Shown here: piece by piece, positions 8,904 through 17,226 of the stretch | Numbering within the stretch: the stretch's first letter is position 1 | Layout: every line of letters begins with the position of its first letter | Origin: Longimicrobium sp. | Lineage (GTDB): Bacteria > Gemmatimonadota > Gemmatimonadetes > Longimicrobiales > Longimicrobiaceae | Assembly (NCBI RefSeq): GCF_036388275.1 | Contig: NZ_DASVSF010000102.1 | Location: forward strand, 1-64,000 | DNA length: 64,000 bases | Direction: 5' to 3' | Position numbers and translations under genes: made by a program | The notes under the pieces: model-generated | Seen by the model: the letters and a program-made list of their open reading frames with translations, nothing else | Databases searched by the model: none | Told to the model about the DNA's origin: nothing

Positions 8904-10415
8904 ATGATCATCAAACGAGTTTCGCTCGCCGTTCTGACCGCGCTTGCTGTTGCCGGATGCAAGGACGACGGCGGAGACGCGCAGGCCAAGGGCGCACAGG
9001 TACGCGAGGCCGACAACGATCCCGGGCGCGCCGTCGTGGCGTGGGACCGCCGCGCCGCGCGGATGACGCCCGAGGAGATGGAGCGCGCCCGCATGGACGA
9101 GTCGTGGATGCAGGTGGTGCAGCTGGACCCGATCGCCGGCGGCCGGAACGAGCGGCCCAATCCCGAGAAGTGGGAGCAGATCTCCATCGAGTCGGTGAAC
9201 ACCGCGCCGCAGCACGTGCCCCTGTACGGCGACGTGGGCGGCCCGTCGGTGCTGCGCATCCAGGTGATGCTGGACCGCGCTCTGTTCTCACCGGGGATCA
9301 TGGATGGGCGCTGGGGAAAGAACACGGCCCAGGCGCTGTACTGGTTCCAGAAGCGTGAGGGACTTCCCGCCACCGCGCGGGCAGACTCGGCCACCTTCGA
9401 GCGCCTGCGGTCGGCCTCGGGCAGCCCCGCCGAACTGGTCGTGCGGCGCACGTTGAGCGCGGAAGACGTGGAAGGGCCGTTCACGAAGATCCCCGAAGAC
9501 GTGTACGAGCACGCCAAGCTGGATTGCTCGTGCTACGAGTCGCTCACCGAAAAGCTGAGCGAGATGTTCCACATCACCCCCGACCTGCTGGCCAAGCTGA
9601 ACCCCGGCGTGCAGATCGACGGACTGAAGGCGGGGCAGACCGTGAACGTGCCCGCCGTCCGCGACGAGAACGCGGCGGGACGGGGGCAGCAGGTGGCCAA
9701 GCTGGTCATCTCCGGACGCGGGACGTACGTGCACGCGGTAGACGCCAACGGCCGCGTGATCTACCACTTCCCGTCGACGCTGGGCGGCAAGTACTCGCCG
9801 TCACCCACCGGCAGCTACCGGGTGACCAACGTTACGCAGGACCCGTCGTGGCACTACCAGCCCGACATCCTGGTGGGCGTGCCCGACGACGAGCCCGACG
9901 CCATGATCCCCAAGGGACCCAACGTCGCCGTGGGAACGGTGTGGATGGCGCTGTCGGAGCCGCACTTCGGCATCCACGGCACGGCGGAGCCGCAGACCAT
10001 CGGCTACGCGTCGAGCAACGGGTGCGTGCGCCTGACCAACTGGGACGTGGAGTTCCTTAGCCGCCACATCCGGCCCAACACGCCGGTGGAGTTCCGCGAC
10101 ATCATGGGGGAGAAGCAGGCCGAAGACCCCGCCAACGCCGAGTCGTCCAGCCCCCCGGCGTCCACGGGCAGGTCGTCGTCGCCGTCCGCACCGGCACCGG
10201 CGGTGCGCCCGGCGCCTGAAAAGAGCAGCGGCGGCTCCAGCGCGGCGAGCGGGCGCACGTCCACCCGCCGCGAGGGATCAACCACGCCCAGCCGGGCCGA
10301 CACGGCCTCGCGCTCCGGCACCACGCGCGAGCGCACCAGCGGCGGCGCCCGCACGCGCCCGACGACGACGGAGCCGGCCAAGCAGGAGGACCACGAGGGC
10401 CATCCGCCTCGGTGA
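8904..10415 (+). CDS. Lipoprotein L,D-transpeptidase (paralogue)
   Basis: A 503-aa lipid-anchored relative of the preceding gene. The N-terminus has lipobox AVAG|C (Cys20). Residues about 110-165 form a peptidoglycan-binding domain (VMLDRALFSPGIMDGRWG), a LysM-like stretch follows near 210-255 (LAKLNPGVQIDGLKAGQT), then YkuD with HFGIHGTAEP ... SNGCVRLTNWD (Cys374). The C-terminal ~100 residues are Ser/Pro/Thr/Arg-rich. GTG at 8901 is an alternative start. Same core domain order but different targeting (lipobox against Sec peptide) suggests tandem duplication followed by division of labour between membrane-anchored and soluble or wall-bound forms; this is inference. Confidence 0.92.
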   Translation: MIIKRVSLAVLTALAVAGCKDDGGDAQAKGAQVREADNDPGRAVVAWDRRAARMTPEEMERARMDESWMQVVQLDPIAGGRNERPNPEKWEQISIESVNTAPQHVPLYGDVGGPSVLRIQVMLDRALFSPGIMDGRWGKNTAQALYWFQKREGLPATARADSATFERLRSASGSPAELVVRRTLSAEDVEGPFTKIPEDVYEHAKLDCSCYESLTEKLSEMFHITPDLLAKLNPGVQIDGLKAGQTVNVPAVRDENAAGRGQQVAKLVISGRGTYVHAVDANGRVIYHFPSTLGGKYSPSPTGSYRVTNVTQDPSWHYQPDILVGVPDDEPDAMIPKGPNVAVGTVWMALSEPHFGIHGTAEPQTIGYASSNGCVRLTNWDVEFLSRHIRPNTPVEFRDIMGEKQAEDPANAESSSPPASTGRSSSPSAPAPAVRPAPEKSSGGSSAASGRTSTRREGSTTPSRADTASRSGTTRERTSGGARTRPTTTEPAKQEDHEGHPPR

Positions 10416-10437
10416 TCGTGTGCTCGGAGCTTCGATC

Positions 10438-10473
10438 CGCCGCCCTCTCCGCCCATGTGCGGGGAGGGCGGCG
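10438..10473 (+). terminator. GC-rich hairpin after second L,D-transpeptidase
   Basis: A 15-bp stem, 10438-10452 pairing with 10459-10473 with one wobble pair, 22 nt after the stop codon. There is no T-run, so it may be a spacer repeat hairpin and not an efficient terminator. Confidence 0.45.
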
Positions 10474-10553
10474 TTCGTCGGAGTGTGCTGGGTGCGGCGG
10501 AGGCGACCGAGACGGAGATTGGCGCGGCCTCGCGTTTCAGTGGGTGGCGCGGA

Positions 10554-10629
10554 GTGTGTGGCGGATCCCTCAGTCGCTGCCGTCATCGGTACACGGGCAG
10601 GTTCGGATTGGCCGCTCCATCGGGATGAC
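10554..10629 (+). repeat. Dispersed spacer repeat (GGATCCCTCAGTCGCTG family), copy 1
   Basis: Begins GTGTGTGGCGGATCCCTCAG and ends TTGGCCGCTCCATCGGGATG. The same element occurs at 54071-54147 (+) and 53891-53968 (-). No coding potential. Confidence 0.8.
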
Positions 10630-10704
10630 ATCGGGGCTGTCCGCCCGGCTTTCTGCACATGCGGATGGGCGATACTGCGCCTGTTGCGGAGAGCCTGCGG
10701 ATGC

Positions 10705-10752
10705 AGTCCGCGAAGGCGGACTTCGGGCCTTTGTTGCCGCGACTTCAGTCGC
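10705..10752 (+). repeat. Double-palindrome spacer repeat, copy 1
   Basis: First dyad AGTCCGC-gaag-GCGGACT (10705-10722). After 16 nt comes the second dyad GCGACT-tc-AGTCGC (10739-10752). The architecture recurs at 14750 and 57349 with changed but still complementary second stems. The rest of the 10474-10883 spacer holds no convincing gene. Confidence 0.82.
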
Positions 10753-10883
10753 CCCAGCACGGGCTTAGGGTCCGGGCATGTCGATTGCGCGATTGGGCCC
10801 GGTTCGATGGACGATGCACCCTGAATTCAGAACGTGATGCCTGATCGCCAGACGTTGCACCCCGCATCCAAGGGAGCCGCCGG

Positions 10884-12668
10884 ATGAGGCCGGGATTCGA
10901 ACGGCTAATGGTCGGCCGGCTGCTGGCCGGGCGTTACGAGGTGCTGGAGCCCATCGGCCGCGGCGGGATGAGCCTGGTGTTCCGCGGGCTCGACACCACG
11001 CTGGGCCGCGAGGTGGCGGTAAAGATCGTTTCGCTGGCTCAATCGCCGGACATGGTGCTTCCCAACCTGCGGGAGCGCTTCCGCCGCGAGGCCGCGTCCG
11101 CCGCCCGCATCCAGCATCCCAACGTGGTCGGCATCTTCGACTACGGGACGGACCCGGAGCTGGAGCTGGACTTCATCATCATGGAGTTGCTGACCGGCCG
11201 CGACCTCAAGGAGGAGCTGCGCCGGAACCCCGTGCTCCCCCAGCCGGAGGCCCTTCGCATCCTGATGGACGCCGCGCGCGGCATCGCGGCGGGGCACCGG
11301 GCGGGGATCATCCACCGCGACGTGAAGCCGGCCAACATCTTCCTGGCGGGCACGGACGAGATCGAGGCGGTGCGCATCCTGGACTTCGGGATCGCCAAGC
11401 CGCTGGGCGACGACCCGGAGCACGCGCTGACCACCATCGGCCACCTTCCGCACTCGCCCGCGTACGCCTCGCCGGAGCAGATCGTCGGCACCACGCAGCT
11501 CACGGCCACCTCCGACGTGTACCAGCTGGGGCTGATCGGCTACGAGCTGCTGGCCGGACAGCGCCCGTACAACGAGCACGAACGCACCCGCGTCCGGGCG
11601 GGCGAAGATGTGCCGCTTCCGCGCACGCCGGCGTGGACGGCCGTGTCTCCCGCGCTCTGCGACGTCATCCAGACGGCGCTGCGGCTGAACCCGGAGGAGC
11701 GCCAGCCCGACGCCGCAGCGTTCATAGAGGCCCTTGCCGCCGCGCAGTCGGATGACGGGACCGCCTATCACCCGGGATCGGCGCCCCTCGTCGTGGCTGT
11801 GGCCGAGGACGCGCCTGTCCTGATCGCCGAGGACGCGCCCGTCCTCGTGCCGGAGACGGACTCCACCGCGGTGGTGAGCGGCGCGGCGGGGGTGCCGGTG
11901 ATCGCGCCGTCCGTGGCCGCGCCTCCCGTCGCCCACGCGGCGGATGGACTGGAGCCTGCCGCGGTGCCCGCCAGCCGGCCGGCGCGGAAGTTCGCCGTGC
12001 CGGGCACGCCGGTGATGTGGATCGTGCCGCTGCTCCTGCTGCTGGCCGTCGCCGTATGGGCGTCGCGCCGGGGCGGGTCGGATGCGCCGGCCGTGTCCGC
12101 CGTGGCGCCGGACTCAGGCCAGCTCGCCGCACTGGATGGCGAGTTCCTTAAGCTGCAGGGCGCGGTGGGCGCACGCGCCGTCGCCGAGGCGCCGCCTCCG
12201 CAGCCGGCCGGCGGCGCGCCGGGCACGCCCGCAGGCACGGCTCCAGGCACGCCCGCCAGCGACACGGACGTGCTGACGCGCGCGAAGGTGGAGATCGAGC
12301 AGAACGTCCGCGCACTCAACCAGGCGTGGGTGGACGGGGAGGTTCGCGAGCACGTGCGGTATTACGGAAGCCGCGTGGACTACTACAACTCGCGGCGCCT
12401 TCCCCGGTCGGGCGTGTACCGCGACCGCGTCCGCGATGCCAAGCGCTACGAAACCCGCGCCATCACGGCACATTCCATCAACGTGCAGTTCCTGGAGCCG
12501 GACCGCGCGCGCGTGCTGATGGACAAGGAGTGGGTCTTTGGCGGGGAGGGGCAGACGCGCCGCGGGCGGGGGATGCAGGAGTACATCTTCAAGCGCGACG
12601 AGGACGACGGGAAGTGGTACGTGGTCAGCGAGCAGCTGCTGACCAGGAACGAGGAGAACAGCAGGTAA
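10884..12668 (+). CDS. Transmembrane Ser/Thr protein kinase with NTF2-like C-terminus
   Basis: 594 aa; start at 10884 with AAGGGAG placed 7 nt upstream. A Hanks-type kinase domain spans about 18-285: glycine loop GRGGMSLVF, Lys in VAVKIV, catalytic HRDVKPANIF (Asp146), DFGIAKP. A Pro/Ala/Val-rich linker leads to one membrane helix (about 376-393, WIVPLLLLLAVAVW). The extracytoplasmic part ends in a SnoaL/NTF2-like fold (about 475-590, with LNQAWVDGEVREHVRYY and YVVSEQ) and not PASTA repeats, so the sensed ligand differs from wall-sensing PknB kinases. Kinase activity is well supported; the signal is unknown. Confidence 0.93.
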   Translation: MRPGFERLMVGRLLAGRYEVLEPIGRGGMSLVFRGLDTTLGREVAVKIVSLAQSPDMVLPNLRERFRREAASAARIQHPNVVGIFDYGTDPELELDFIIMELLTGRDLKEELRRNPVLPQPEALRILMDAARGIAAGHRAGIIHRDVKPANIFLAGTDEIEAVRILDFGIAKPLGDDPEHALTTIGHLPHSPAYASPEQIVGTTQLTATSDVYQLGLIGYELLAGQRPYNEHERTRVRAGEDVPLPRTPAWTAVSPALCDVIQTALRLNPEERQPDAAAFIEALAAAQSDDGTAYHPGSAPLVVAVAEDAPVLIAEDAPVLVPETDSTAVVSGAAGVPVIAPSVAAPPVAHAADGLEPAAVPASRPARKFAVPGTPVMWIVPLLLLLAVAVWASRRGGSDAPAVSAVAPDSGQLAALDGEFLKLQGAVGARAVAEAPPPQPAGGAPGTPAGTAPGTPASDTDVLTRAKVEIEQNVRALNQAWVDGEVREHVRYYGSRVDYYNSRRLPRSGVYRDRVRDAKRYETRAITAHSINVQFLEPDRARVLMDKEWVFGGEGQTRRGRGMQEYIFKRDEDDGKWYVVSEQLLTRNEENSR

Positions 12669-12712
12669 CTGCGGTCGGGACGGTAACTACGGTCGGGACG
12701 GTAACTACGGTG
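12664..12712 (+). repeat. Nonamer tandem array CGGTNNNNN
   Basis: Units CGGTCGGGA and CGGTAACTA alternate in a 9-bp register for about five units, just after the kinase stop codon. A related array (CGGTCACT, CGGTAACA) occurs on the other strand at 19801-19836. Confidence 0.7.
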
Positions 12713-12722
12713 GAAAGGAATC

Positions 12723-12755
12723 AGGGCTGATCGGCGTTTCCGCGCGATCAGCCCT
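12723..12755. terminator. Convergent terminator overlapping a stop codon
   Basis: A perfect 10-bp stem AGGGCTGATC (12723-12732) / GATCAGCCCT (12746-12755) lies between the convergent kinase and lipoprotein genes. The TGA of the minus-strand gene (12748-12750) is inside the right arm. TTTCC follows on the plus strand. Confidence 0.65.
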
Positions 12756-13686
12756 TTCCGTTGCCCTTGCCCTTCCCGTTGCCGCGCCCCCGTCCGCGAT
12801 CGTCGTTTCGATGCTCGCGGGCGTGCCCATCGTCCCGGCCCCGCGAGTCGTCTCGTCCACGGCTCTCGTCGCGGCCCCGGGACTCGCTGCGGATGACGGG
12901 CCTGGGCGCTGGTGCCGCGGGCGTGGTGCGGACGACCGTGCGGGGCGCGGAGCCGCCCGTGGGCGGGGACGAAGAGGCGGTCGACTCCCCCTCGTCCTCC
13001 GGCTCGTCATCAGCACCCCCGTCGGAGGGCGCGAGGCCGGGGAGGTCGGTGGCGGCGACGCGGCTGGGGATGGTGATGCGGCTCGCCAGCACGTAGCCGT
13101 TCTCGAACCTGCCCTGCACCTGCACCGAGTCGCCCGGATTGATCGAGGAAGCGGCGGCCTGGCCACCGTCCGTTCCCACCAGCTCCGTCGCCGGTCCGAC
13201 GATGACCCGCAGGTCGGGGAGGGACGCGTTCTCCGGGCGCAGCAGCATGGCGCCGCTCTCCGGTGCCCAGCCGAGCACGGCGCCACCGGCGTCCACGTTC
13301 TCCGGCACCCGGCCCTCGGGGGCCATACGGATGCCGTTCACCACTACCGCATCGGCGCCGTCCAGCTCGATGGAACGCGGAAAGGCCAGCCCCGACGCCT
13401 CGTCCACGCGAAGGCCGTGCAGCGTCAGCTTCGATCCCGACGGCAGGCTGCCCACGTTCAGCACCCCGGCCGTGTCGCCGCCGCGCATCAGCCGCATGCT
13501 CGCCGGGCCGGGCACCAGCTCGGCGATGGAGAAGCCCGCCGTGTCGGCGCCCGCGCTGCGCTCCGCCTCCACCACCCACACGGACGTGGGCGAGGCGGCG
13601 CCCGGGGCGAAGTTTCCCGCCACCGTCGCGCCCTCGTCGCCGCCGCACGCGGCCAGGGAAGCCAGGAGTACCAGTCGAATCCTCAT
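12748..13686 (-). CDS. DUF5666-like lipoprotein with basic RGRD tail
   Basis: 312 aa. A signal peptide with lipobox LAAC (Cys14) follows the start at 13686; an in-frame ATG at 13707 is possible but would leave a poor signal peptide. The middle consists of repeated small beta modules of the kind INPGDSVQVQGRFENGYVLA, as seen in DUF5666 proteins. The C-terminal ~70 residues are Arg/Asp/Gly-rich, with RGRD repeated and a Gly/Lys end, probably disordered and strongly charged. The function of this family is unknown. The gene is convergent with the kinase and shares its terminator region. Confidence 0.75.
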   Translation of the reverse strand: MRIRLVLLASLAACGGDEGATVAGNFAPGAASPTSVWVVEAERSAGADTAGFSIAELVPGPASMRLMRGGDTAGVLNVGSLPSGSKLTLHGLRVDEASGLAFPRSIELDGADAVVVNGIRMAPEGRVPENVDAGGAVLGWAPESGAMLLRPENASLPDLRVIVGPATELVGTDGGQAAASSINPGDSVQVQGRFENGYVLASRITIPSRVAATDLPGLAPSDGGADDEPEDEGESTASSSPPTGGSAPRTVVRTTPAAPAPRPVIRSESRGRDESRGRDDSRGRDDGHAREHRNDDRGRGRGNGKGKGNGKG

Positions 13687-13730
13687 GCAGACCGGGTCGG
13701 GCACCATCCGTGCCGCCGAGCCGCCCGCGG

Positions 13731-14198
13731 TCAGCCGCGCGGCGCGTCCTTGCGGCGGATGTGGATCACCTTCTCGATCGTGGCGTGCACCTCGCCCGCA
13801 CGGTCAACCAGATCCACGAGGTAGGTGCGATCGATGGTGGGCGTGGTGGCTAGCGCTTCGCGGATGGCGTCCAACTCGGATCCGTCCAGCGTGAAGCGGG
13901 CGTACAAGGTGTCGCGGCCGGGGCGGCGGAAGCGGATGGACGCCGCCTTGTCCCACACGGCGTAGGCGGGGCCCAGGTTCTTGATCAGCATCAGCATGTA
14001 GACGGGGTCCACCGCGCCGTACATGCTGCCGCCGAAGATGGTGCCCACGTAGTTGCGGGTGCGCCAGCTCAGGGGCAGGCGGATGCGGATCTCGCGAAAG
14101 TCGCTGGCGATGTACTCGATGCGCGCCCCTGTGCCGCGGTACGCCGGAAAGAAGTTGTATCCCCAGCGCAGCAGGCGGGTGTGGTTGGATTCAGGCAT
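13731..14198 (-). CDS. DUF4442 (hotdog-fold thioesterase-like) protein
   Basis: 155 aa, matching the usual DUF4442 length. Recognisable features are the N-terminal WGYNFFPAYRGTGARIEYI, the central RNYVGTIFGGSMYGAVDP (hotdog helix with a Gly-rich turn) and the C-terminal strand HATIEKVIHIRRK. Members are predicted acyl-CoA thioesterase relatives; the substrate is unknown. It is cytoplasmic. No Shine-Dalgarno is evident, but a good minus-strand promoter lies about 100 bp upstream, suggesting it is transcribed alone. Confidence 0.8.
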   Translation of the reverse strand: MPESNHTRLLRWGYNFFPAYRGTGARIEYIASDFREIRIRLPLSWRTRNYVGTIFGGSMYGAVDPVYMLMLIKNLGPAYAVWDKAASIRFRRPGRDTLYARFTLDGSELDAIREALATTPTIDRTYLVDLVDRAGEVHATIEKVIHIRRKDAPRG

Positions 14199-14298
14199 TC
14201 AGGGAGGGGGGAATGGAGCCGCTCGAGGGATACGCATGACGGCGCAGGGAGGGAAGCGCGGCCCTGTCGCTGCAATGAGATCAGATATTTTGCTAAAA

Positions 14299-14327
14299 GT
14301 TATACATAAGCGCCGCTTAGGTTGCAA
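14299..14327 (-). promoter_or_regulatory. Promoter of the DUF4442 gene
   Basis: Minus strand -35 TTGCAA (14322-14327), a 17-nt spacer, and -10 TATAAC (14299-14304), inside a locally AT-rich stretch (14281-14375). The predicted leader is about 95 nt. Confidence 0.55.
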
Positions 14328-14487
14328 AAAATCATCATTCTCGGCCTGATCGCAGTTTATGGTAGTAAAAAATCGTTCGGCGGTGAGTTGAGCAGGGCGC
14401 GGTGTGCTCGGAACCGGGAAGGCTGCACGGCCGAGGGAAGCGAGGCCTTTGCATCGGTGACCGCTGCCGCGCCCACGTTGGGAAGCA

Positions 14488-14563
14488 CTCCGCGGTTAGA
14501 TCCTTCGGCCCGCGAGGGGTGTGCTACGTGATCGTTTGGTGCGCCTGGGCCTCAGGATGACAG
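14488..14563 (-). repeat. Dispersed spacer repeat (CCCAGGCGCACC family), minus copy
   Basis: Reverse complement of the element at 6242-6320 and 6578-6655: CATCCTGAGGCCCAGGCGCA through CGCGGGCCGAAGGATCTAAC. The 14199-14819 spacer has no convincing gene; besides this it holds the DUF4442 promoter and the double-palindrome repeat. Confidence 0.75.
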
Positions 14564-14749
14564 GGCCGTGAGGCGGGGCGAGCAGGCCGAAGTACCGCTG
14601 CTGCCACGACAGGGCGTTGGTCGCGCGCCCCTCGCCGGCATCTCGCCGCTGCCATGACAGGCCTTTGTCGCATGGTGCAGGGCAGCAAGTCGCGGCTGCC
14701 CGCCAAGATATGGTCGCGCGCCGCAGCCAAGGACTCCCCGCCGCAAGCC

Positions 14750-14797
14750 AGTCCGCGAAGGCGGACTTCGTGTGGTTGTTGCAGCGAATTTATTCGC
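14750..14797 (+). repeat. Double-palindrome spacer repeat, copy 2
   Basis: First dyad AGTCCGC-gaag-GCGGACT (14750-14767), second dyad GCGAAT-tt-ATTCGC (14784-14797). The second stem differs from copies 1 and 3 but stays self-complementary. Confidence 0.82.
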
Positions 14798-14819
14798 CCG
14801 TGGGGAGTCTGGCCGTGCC

Positions 14820-15986
14820 TCAGCGAGCCGGCCCCGCCCCCGTCAACTCGTTCCGCAACCCACGGAGCAGGTCGGCCAGGATCAGTTGCGGGTTGACGTT
14901 GCCCGACGCGAGATCCTGCGCCTCCTGCACCTTCAGGATGGCTGAGGCCACGCCCCCTGCATGCAGCCCAGGGCGCGCCGCCCACTTGCGCAGCAGCGCC
15001 TCGTCGCCGCCGCTCGCGTACGCCAGCGCGTCGCCCGCCCCCGCCGCGATGGCCATCAGGTCGCGCAGCCAGAGCGCCAGCGCCTCCAGCCCAGCCGTGA
15101 AGTCGCCGCGGGCCCCTGCCGGGGCGACGGCGTTCGCCGCCGCGAACCGCGCGGCGTCGCTGTCAGCCAATGCGGCGGCGAGCAGCTCGCGGCCGGTCTC
15201 CCTCAGCTTCTGGTAGCTTCCCGCCCCGCCGCCGGAGGGCAGCATCCGCAGCGCGCGCCCGATGGCGCCCTCGCTGCTGACCGCCAGCGCCCGCGCCTCG
15301 GCCTCGGGCATCTTCACCTCGCGCGCCAGGTACGCCGCCACCTCGTCTACCGAAAGGCGCAGCAGGCGGATGGGAAGCACCCGCGAGCGGATGGTCGCCA
15401 GCAGGGCGCCGGGGTTGGACGAGGTGAGGACGAGCGTGGTGTCGGCCGGGGGCTCCTCCAGCAGCTTCAGGAAGGCGTTGGCGGCCTCGGGGCTGGACTC
15501 CTGCGGCACCATCGCCTCCGCGTCGCCGACGACGAACACTTTTCGCCGGCCCACGGCGGGCTTCATCCCGGCCAGCCGCTGAAGGTTCTGGATGGTGCCC
15601 ATGAAGTACGCGGGCGCCTTTTCGTACTGGGGAACGTGCTGCGGGTTCTCGCGCCGGGCGACGAGCTCAACGCCGCGCGCCTCCTCGAGCTTGTCGCGCA
15701 GCTTTTCGGGGGTGGCCGCGTCGGGGCGGGGAAGGGGAAAGAACCAGTGGACGTCTGGGTGCTCCAGCCGGTCGATCATCCGGCAGTCGCGGCACTCGCC
15801 GCAGGGTGCGCCGTCCGCTCGCCGCTGCTCGCAGACCACCACCTGGGCCAGCCACATCGCCATCCGCTCCTTGCCGATCCCCGCGGGGCCGTGCACCAGG
15901 AGCGACTGCGACAGGTTGCCCGCGCGCGCGGCGGACGCCAGCATGGCGCGCGCGCGGACGTGTCCGTACACCGGCGGAAGAGGCAT
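14820..15986 (-). CDS. holB: DNA polymerase III subunit delta' (clamp loader)
   Basis: 388 aa. The AAA+ clamp-loader fold has Walker A GPAGIGKERM (about 34-43), a four-Cys zinc site with CGECRDC, Walker-B region KVFVVGDAEAM and sensor-1 LVLTSSNPGALLATIRSR containing the SRC-like turn. It loads the sliding clamp onto primed DNA with gamma/tau and delta subunits. It is the last gene of the ftsE-ftsX-envC-holB run, starting 9 nt after envC, so co-transcription is likely although the role is unrelated. Confidence 0.9.
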   Translation of the reverse strand: MPLPPVYGHVRARAMLASAARAGNLSQSLLVHGPAGIGKERMAMWLAQVVVCEQRRADGAPCGECRDCRMIDRLEHPDVHWFFPLPRPDAATPEKLRDKLEEARGVELVARRENPQHVPQYEKAPAYFMGTIQNLQRLAGMKPAVGRRKVFVVGDAEAMVPQESSPEAANAFLKLLEEPPADTTLVLTSSNPGALLATIRSRVLPIRLLRLSVDEVAAYLAREVKMPEAEARALAVSSEGAIGRALRMLPSGGGAGSYQKLRETGRELLAAALADSDAARFAAANAVAPAGARGDFTAGLEALALWLRDLMAIAAGAGDALAYASGGDEALLRKWAARPGLHAGGVASAILKVQEAQDLASGNVNPQLILADLLRGLRNELTGAGPAR

Positions 15987-15995
15987 GGCGGCGGG

Positions 15996-17225
15996 CTAGC
16001 GGCGGCGGCGCAGCCAGGTGAGCGGGTCCACCGCGGAGCCGCCCGGCTCGCGGATCTGGAACTCCACGTGCGCCCCCTCCGGCGTTCCCTCGCCGCCCAC
16101 GGTGCCCACCGTCTGCCCCTTGGTGATCTGCGCGCCGGGACGCACCATCACCTCGCGCAGGTACAGGTACAGCGAGTAGTAGCCGCCGCCGTGGCTGACG
16201 ACCACGGTGGGGCCGTAGCCCTCGAAGGGCGCCGCCATCTCCACGGTGCCGCCCTCGATGGCGCGCACCGCCGTCCCCGGCGCCGCGCCGATGCCGATGC
16301 CGTTGTAGCGGATGGTGGTGCCGTTGGACTGCCGCGAGCGGCCGAAGCTGTACACCACCTGCCCGCTCACCGGCCAGTCCAGGTTCCCCAGGTCCGCCGT
16401 CGTCATGCTGGACGCCGCCGGCCGGCTGGGCGCGGCGGAGCCCGCCGGGCGCGTTGCGGCGGCGGCCGCCGCCCGGCGCTCCCCCTCGCGGCGGCGGCGC
16501 TCCAGCTCGGCGATCAGCCCCGTCATGCGGCGCTCGTCGCGGGCCAGCGTTTCCAGGCGCGATGTGGCGCGGCGCTGCGTGGTCCGCAGCGAGGTGAGCG
16601 TCTGCGTGCGGTCCGCGCGCATGTTGGTGAGCGCGGCGTTCTCCTGCTCGCGTGCGTTGTGCAGATACTGCATGTCGGCGAGCGACCGGCGCAGTTCCAC
16701 CTCGCGCAGTTCCAGCTCGCGCGCCAAGTCGCCCACCTCGTCCACCAGCTGCCGGTCGCGGCGCGCAACGAGGTGAAGGTACTTGTAGCGGTTCAGCAGG
16801 TCGCCGAACGAGTGAGCCGAAAGCAGCACCTGGGCAGACTGGAGCGGGCCGCGCTTGTAGATCTCGCGCAGCCGGCGGTTGAGCATGTCCTTCTTGTTCG
16901 CCAACTCGGCCTGCGTAAGGATCATCTCGGCCGTCGTGCTGTCGATCTGCCGCTCCGTCTGCCCCAGCTGCGTGCTGATCTCCCGCAGCAGCGCCGCGGA
17001 CATCTGCTGCTGCTGCTGGATGATGCGGATTTCGGCCGACACGCTTCCCACGCGCCCCTGGATCCCCTGCAGCTCGCGCCGCAGCCGCTGCCGCTCCGCG
17101 CGGATCTCCTGCAGTCGCCGCTGGCTTTCGCTGATCTGCCGCCCCGAATCCTGCGCGCCCGCCACCCAGGGCAGCGCGGCGGCGGCCAGGATCAACGCGA
17201 GCACTCCAGCGCGCAGGCGGCTCAT
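15996..17225 (-). CDS. envC: EnvC-like murein hydrolase activator, degenerate M23 domain
   Basis: 409 aa with a Sec signal peptide ending near VAGAQ. Residues 28-260 form a long Gln/Arg/Glu coiled coil typical of EnvC. The C-terminal LytM/M23 domain (about 295-405) has lost zinc ligands: NGIGIGA replaces NGxDIGA and SLYLYL replaces YxHL, so it should not be a hydrolase. In E. coli, EnvC with a similarly degenerate LytM domain is gated by FtsEX and activates amidases at the septum. The gene order ftsE-ftsX-envC with a 1-nt gap to ftsX supports the same role here. Confidence 0.9.
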   Translation of the reverse strand: MSRLRAGVLALILAAAALPWVAGAQDSGRQISESQRRLQEIRAERQRLRRELQGIQGRVGSVSAEIRIIQQQQQMSAALLREISTQLGQTERQIDSTTAEMILTQAELANKKDMLNRRLREIYKRGPLQSAQVLLSAHSFGDLLNRYKYLHLVARRDRQLVDEVGDLARELELREVELRRSLADMQYLHNAREQENAALTNMRADRTQTLTSLRTTQRRATSRLETLARDERRMTGLIAELERRRREGERRAAAAAATRPAGSAAPSRPAASSMTTADLGNLDWPVSGQVVYSFGRSRQSNGTTIRYNGIGIGAAPGTAVRAIEGGTVEMAAPFEGYGPTVVVSHGGGYYSLYLYLREVMVRPGAQITKGQTVGTVGGEGTPEGAHVEFQIREPGGSAVDPLTWLRRRR

Positions 17226-17226
17226 A

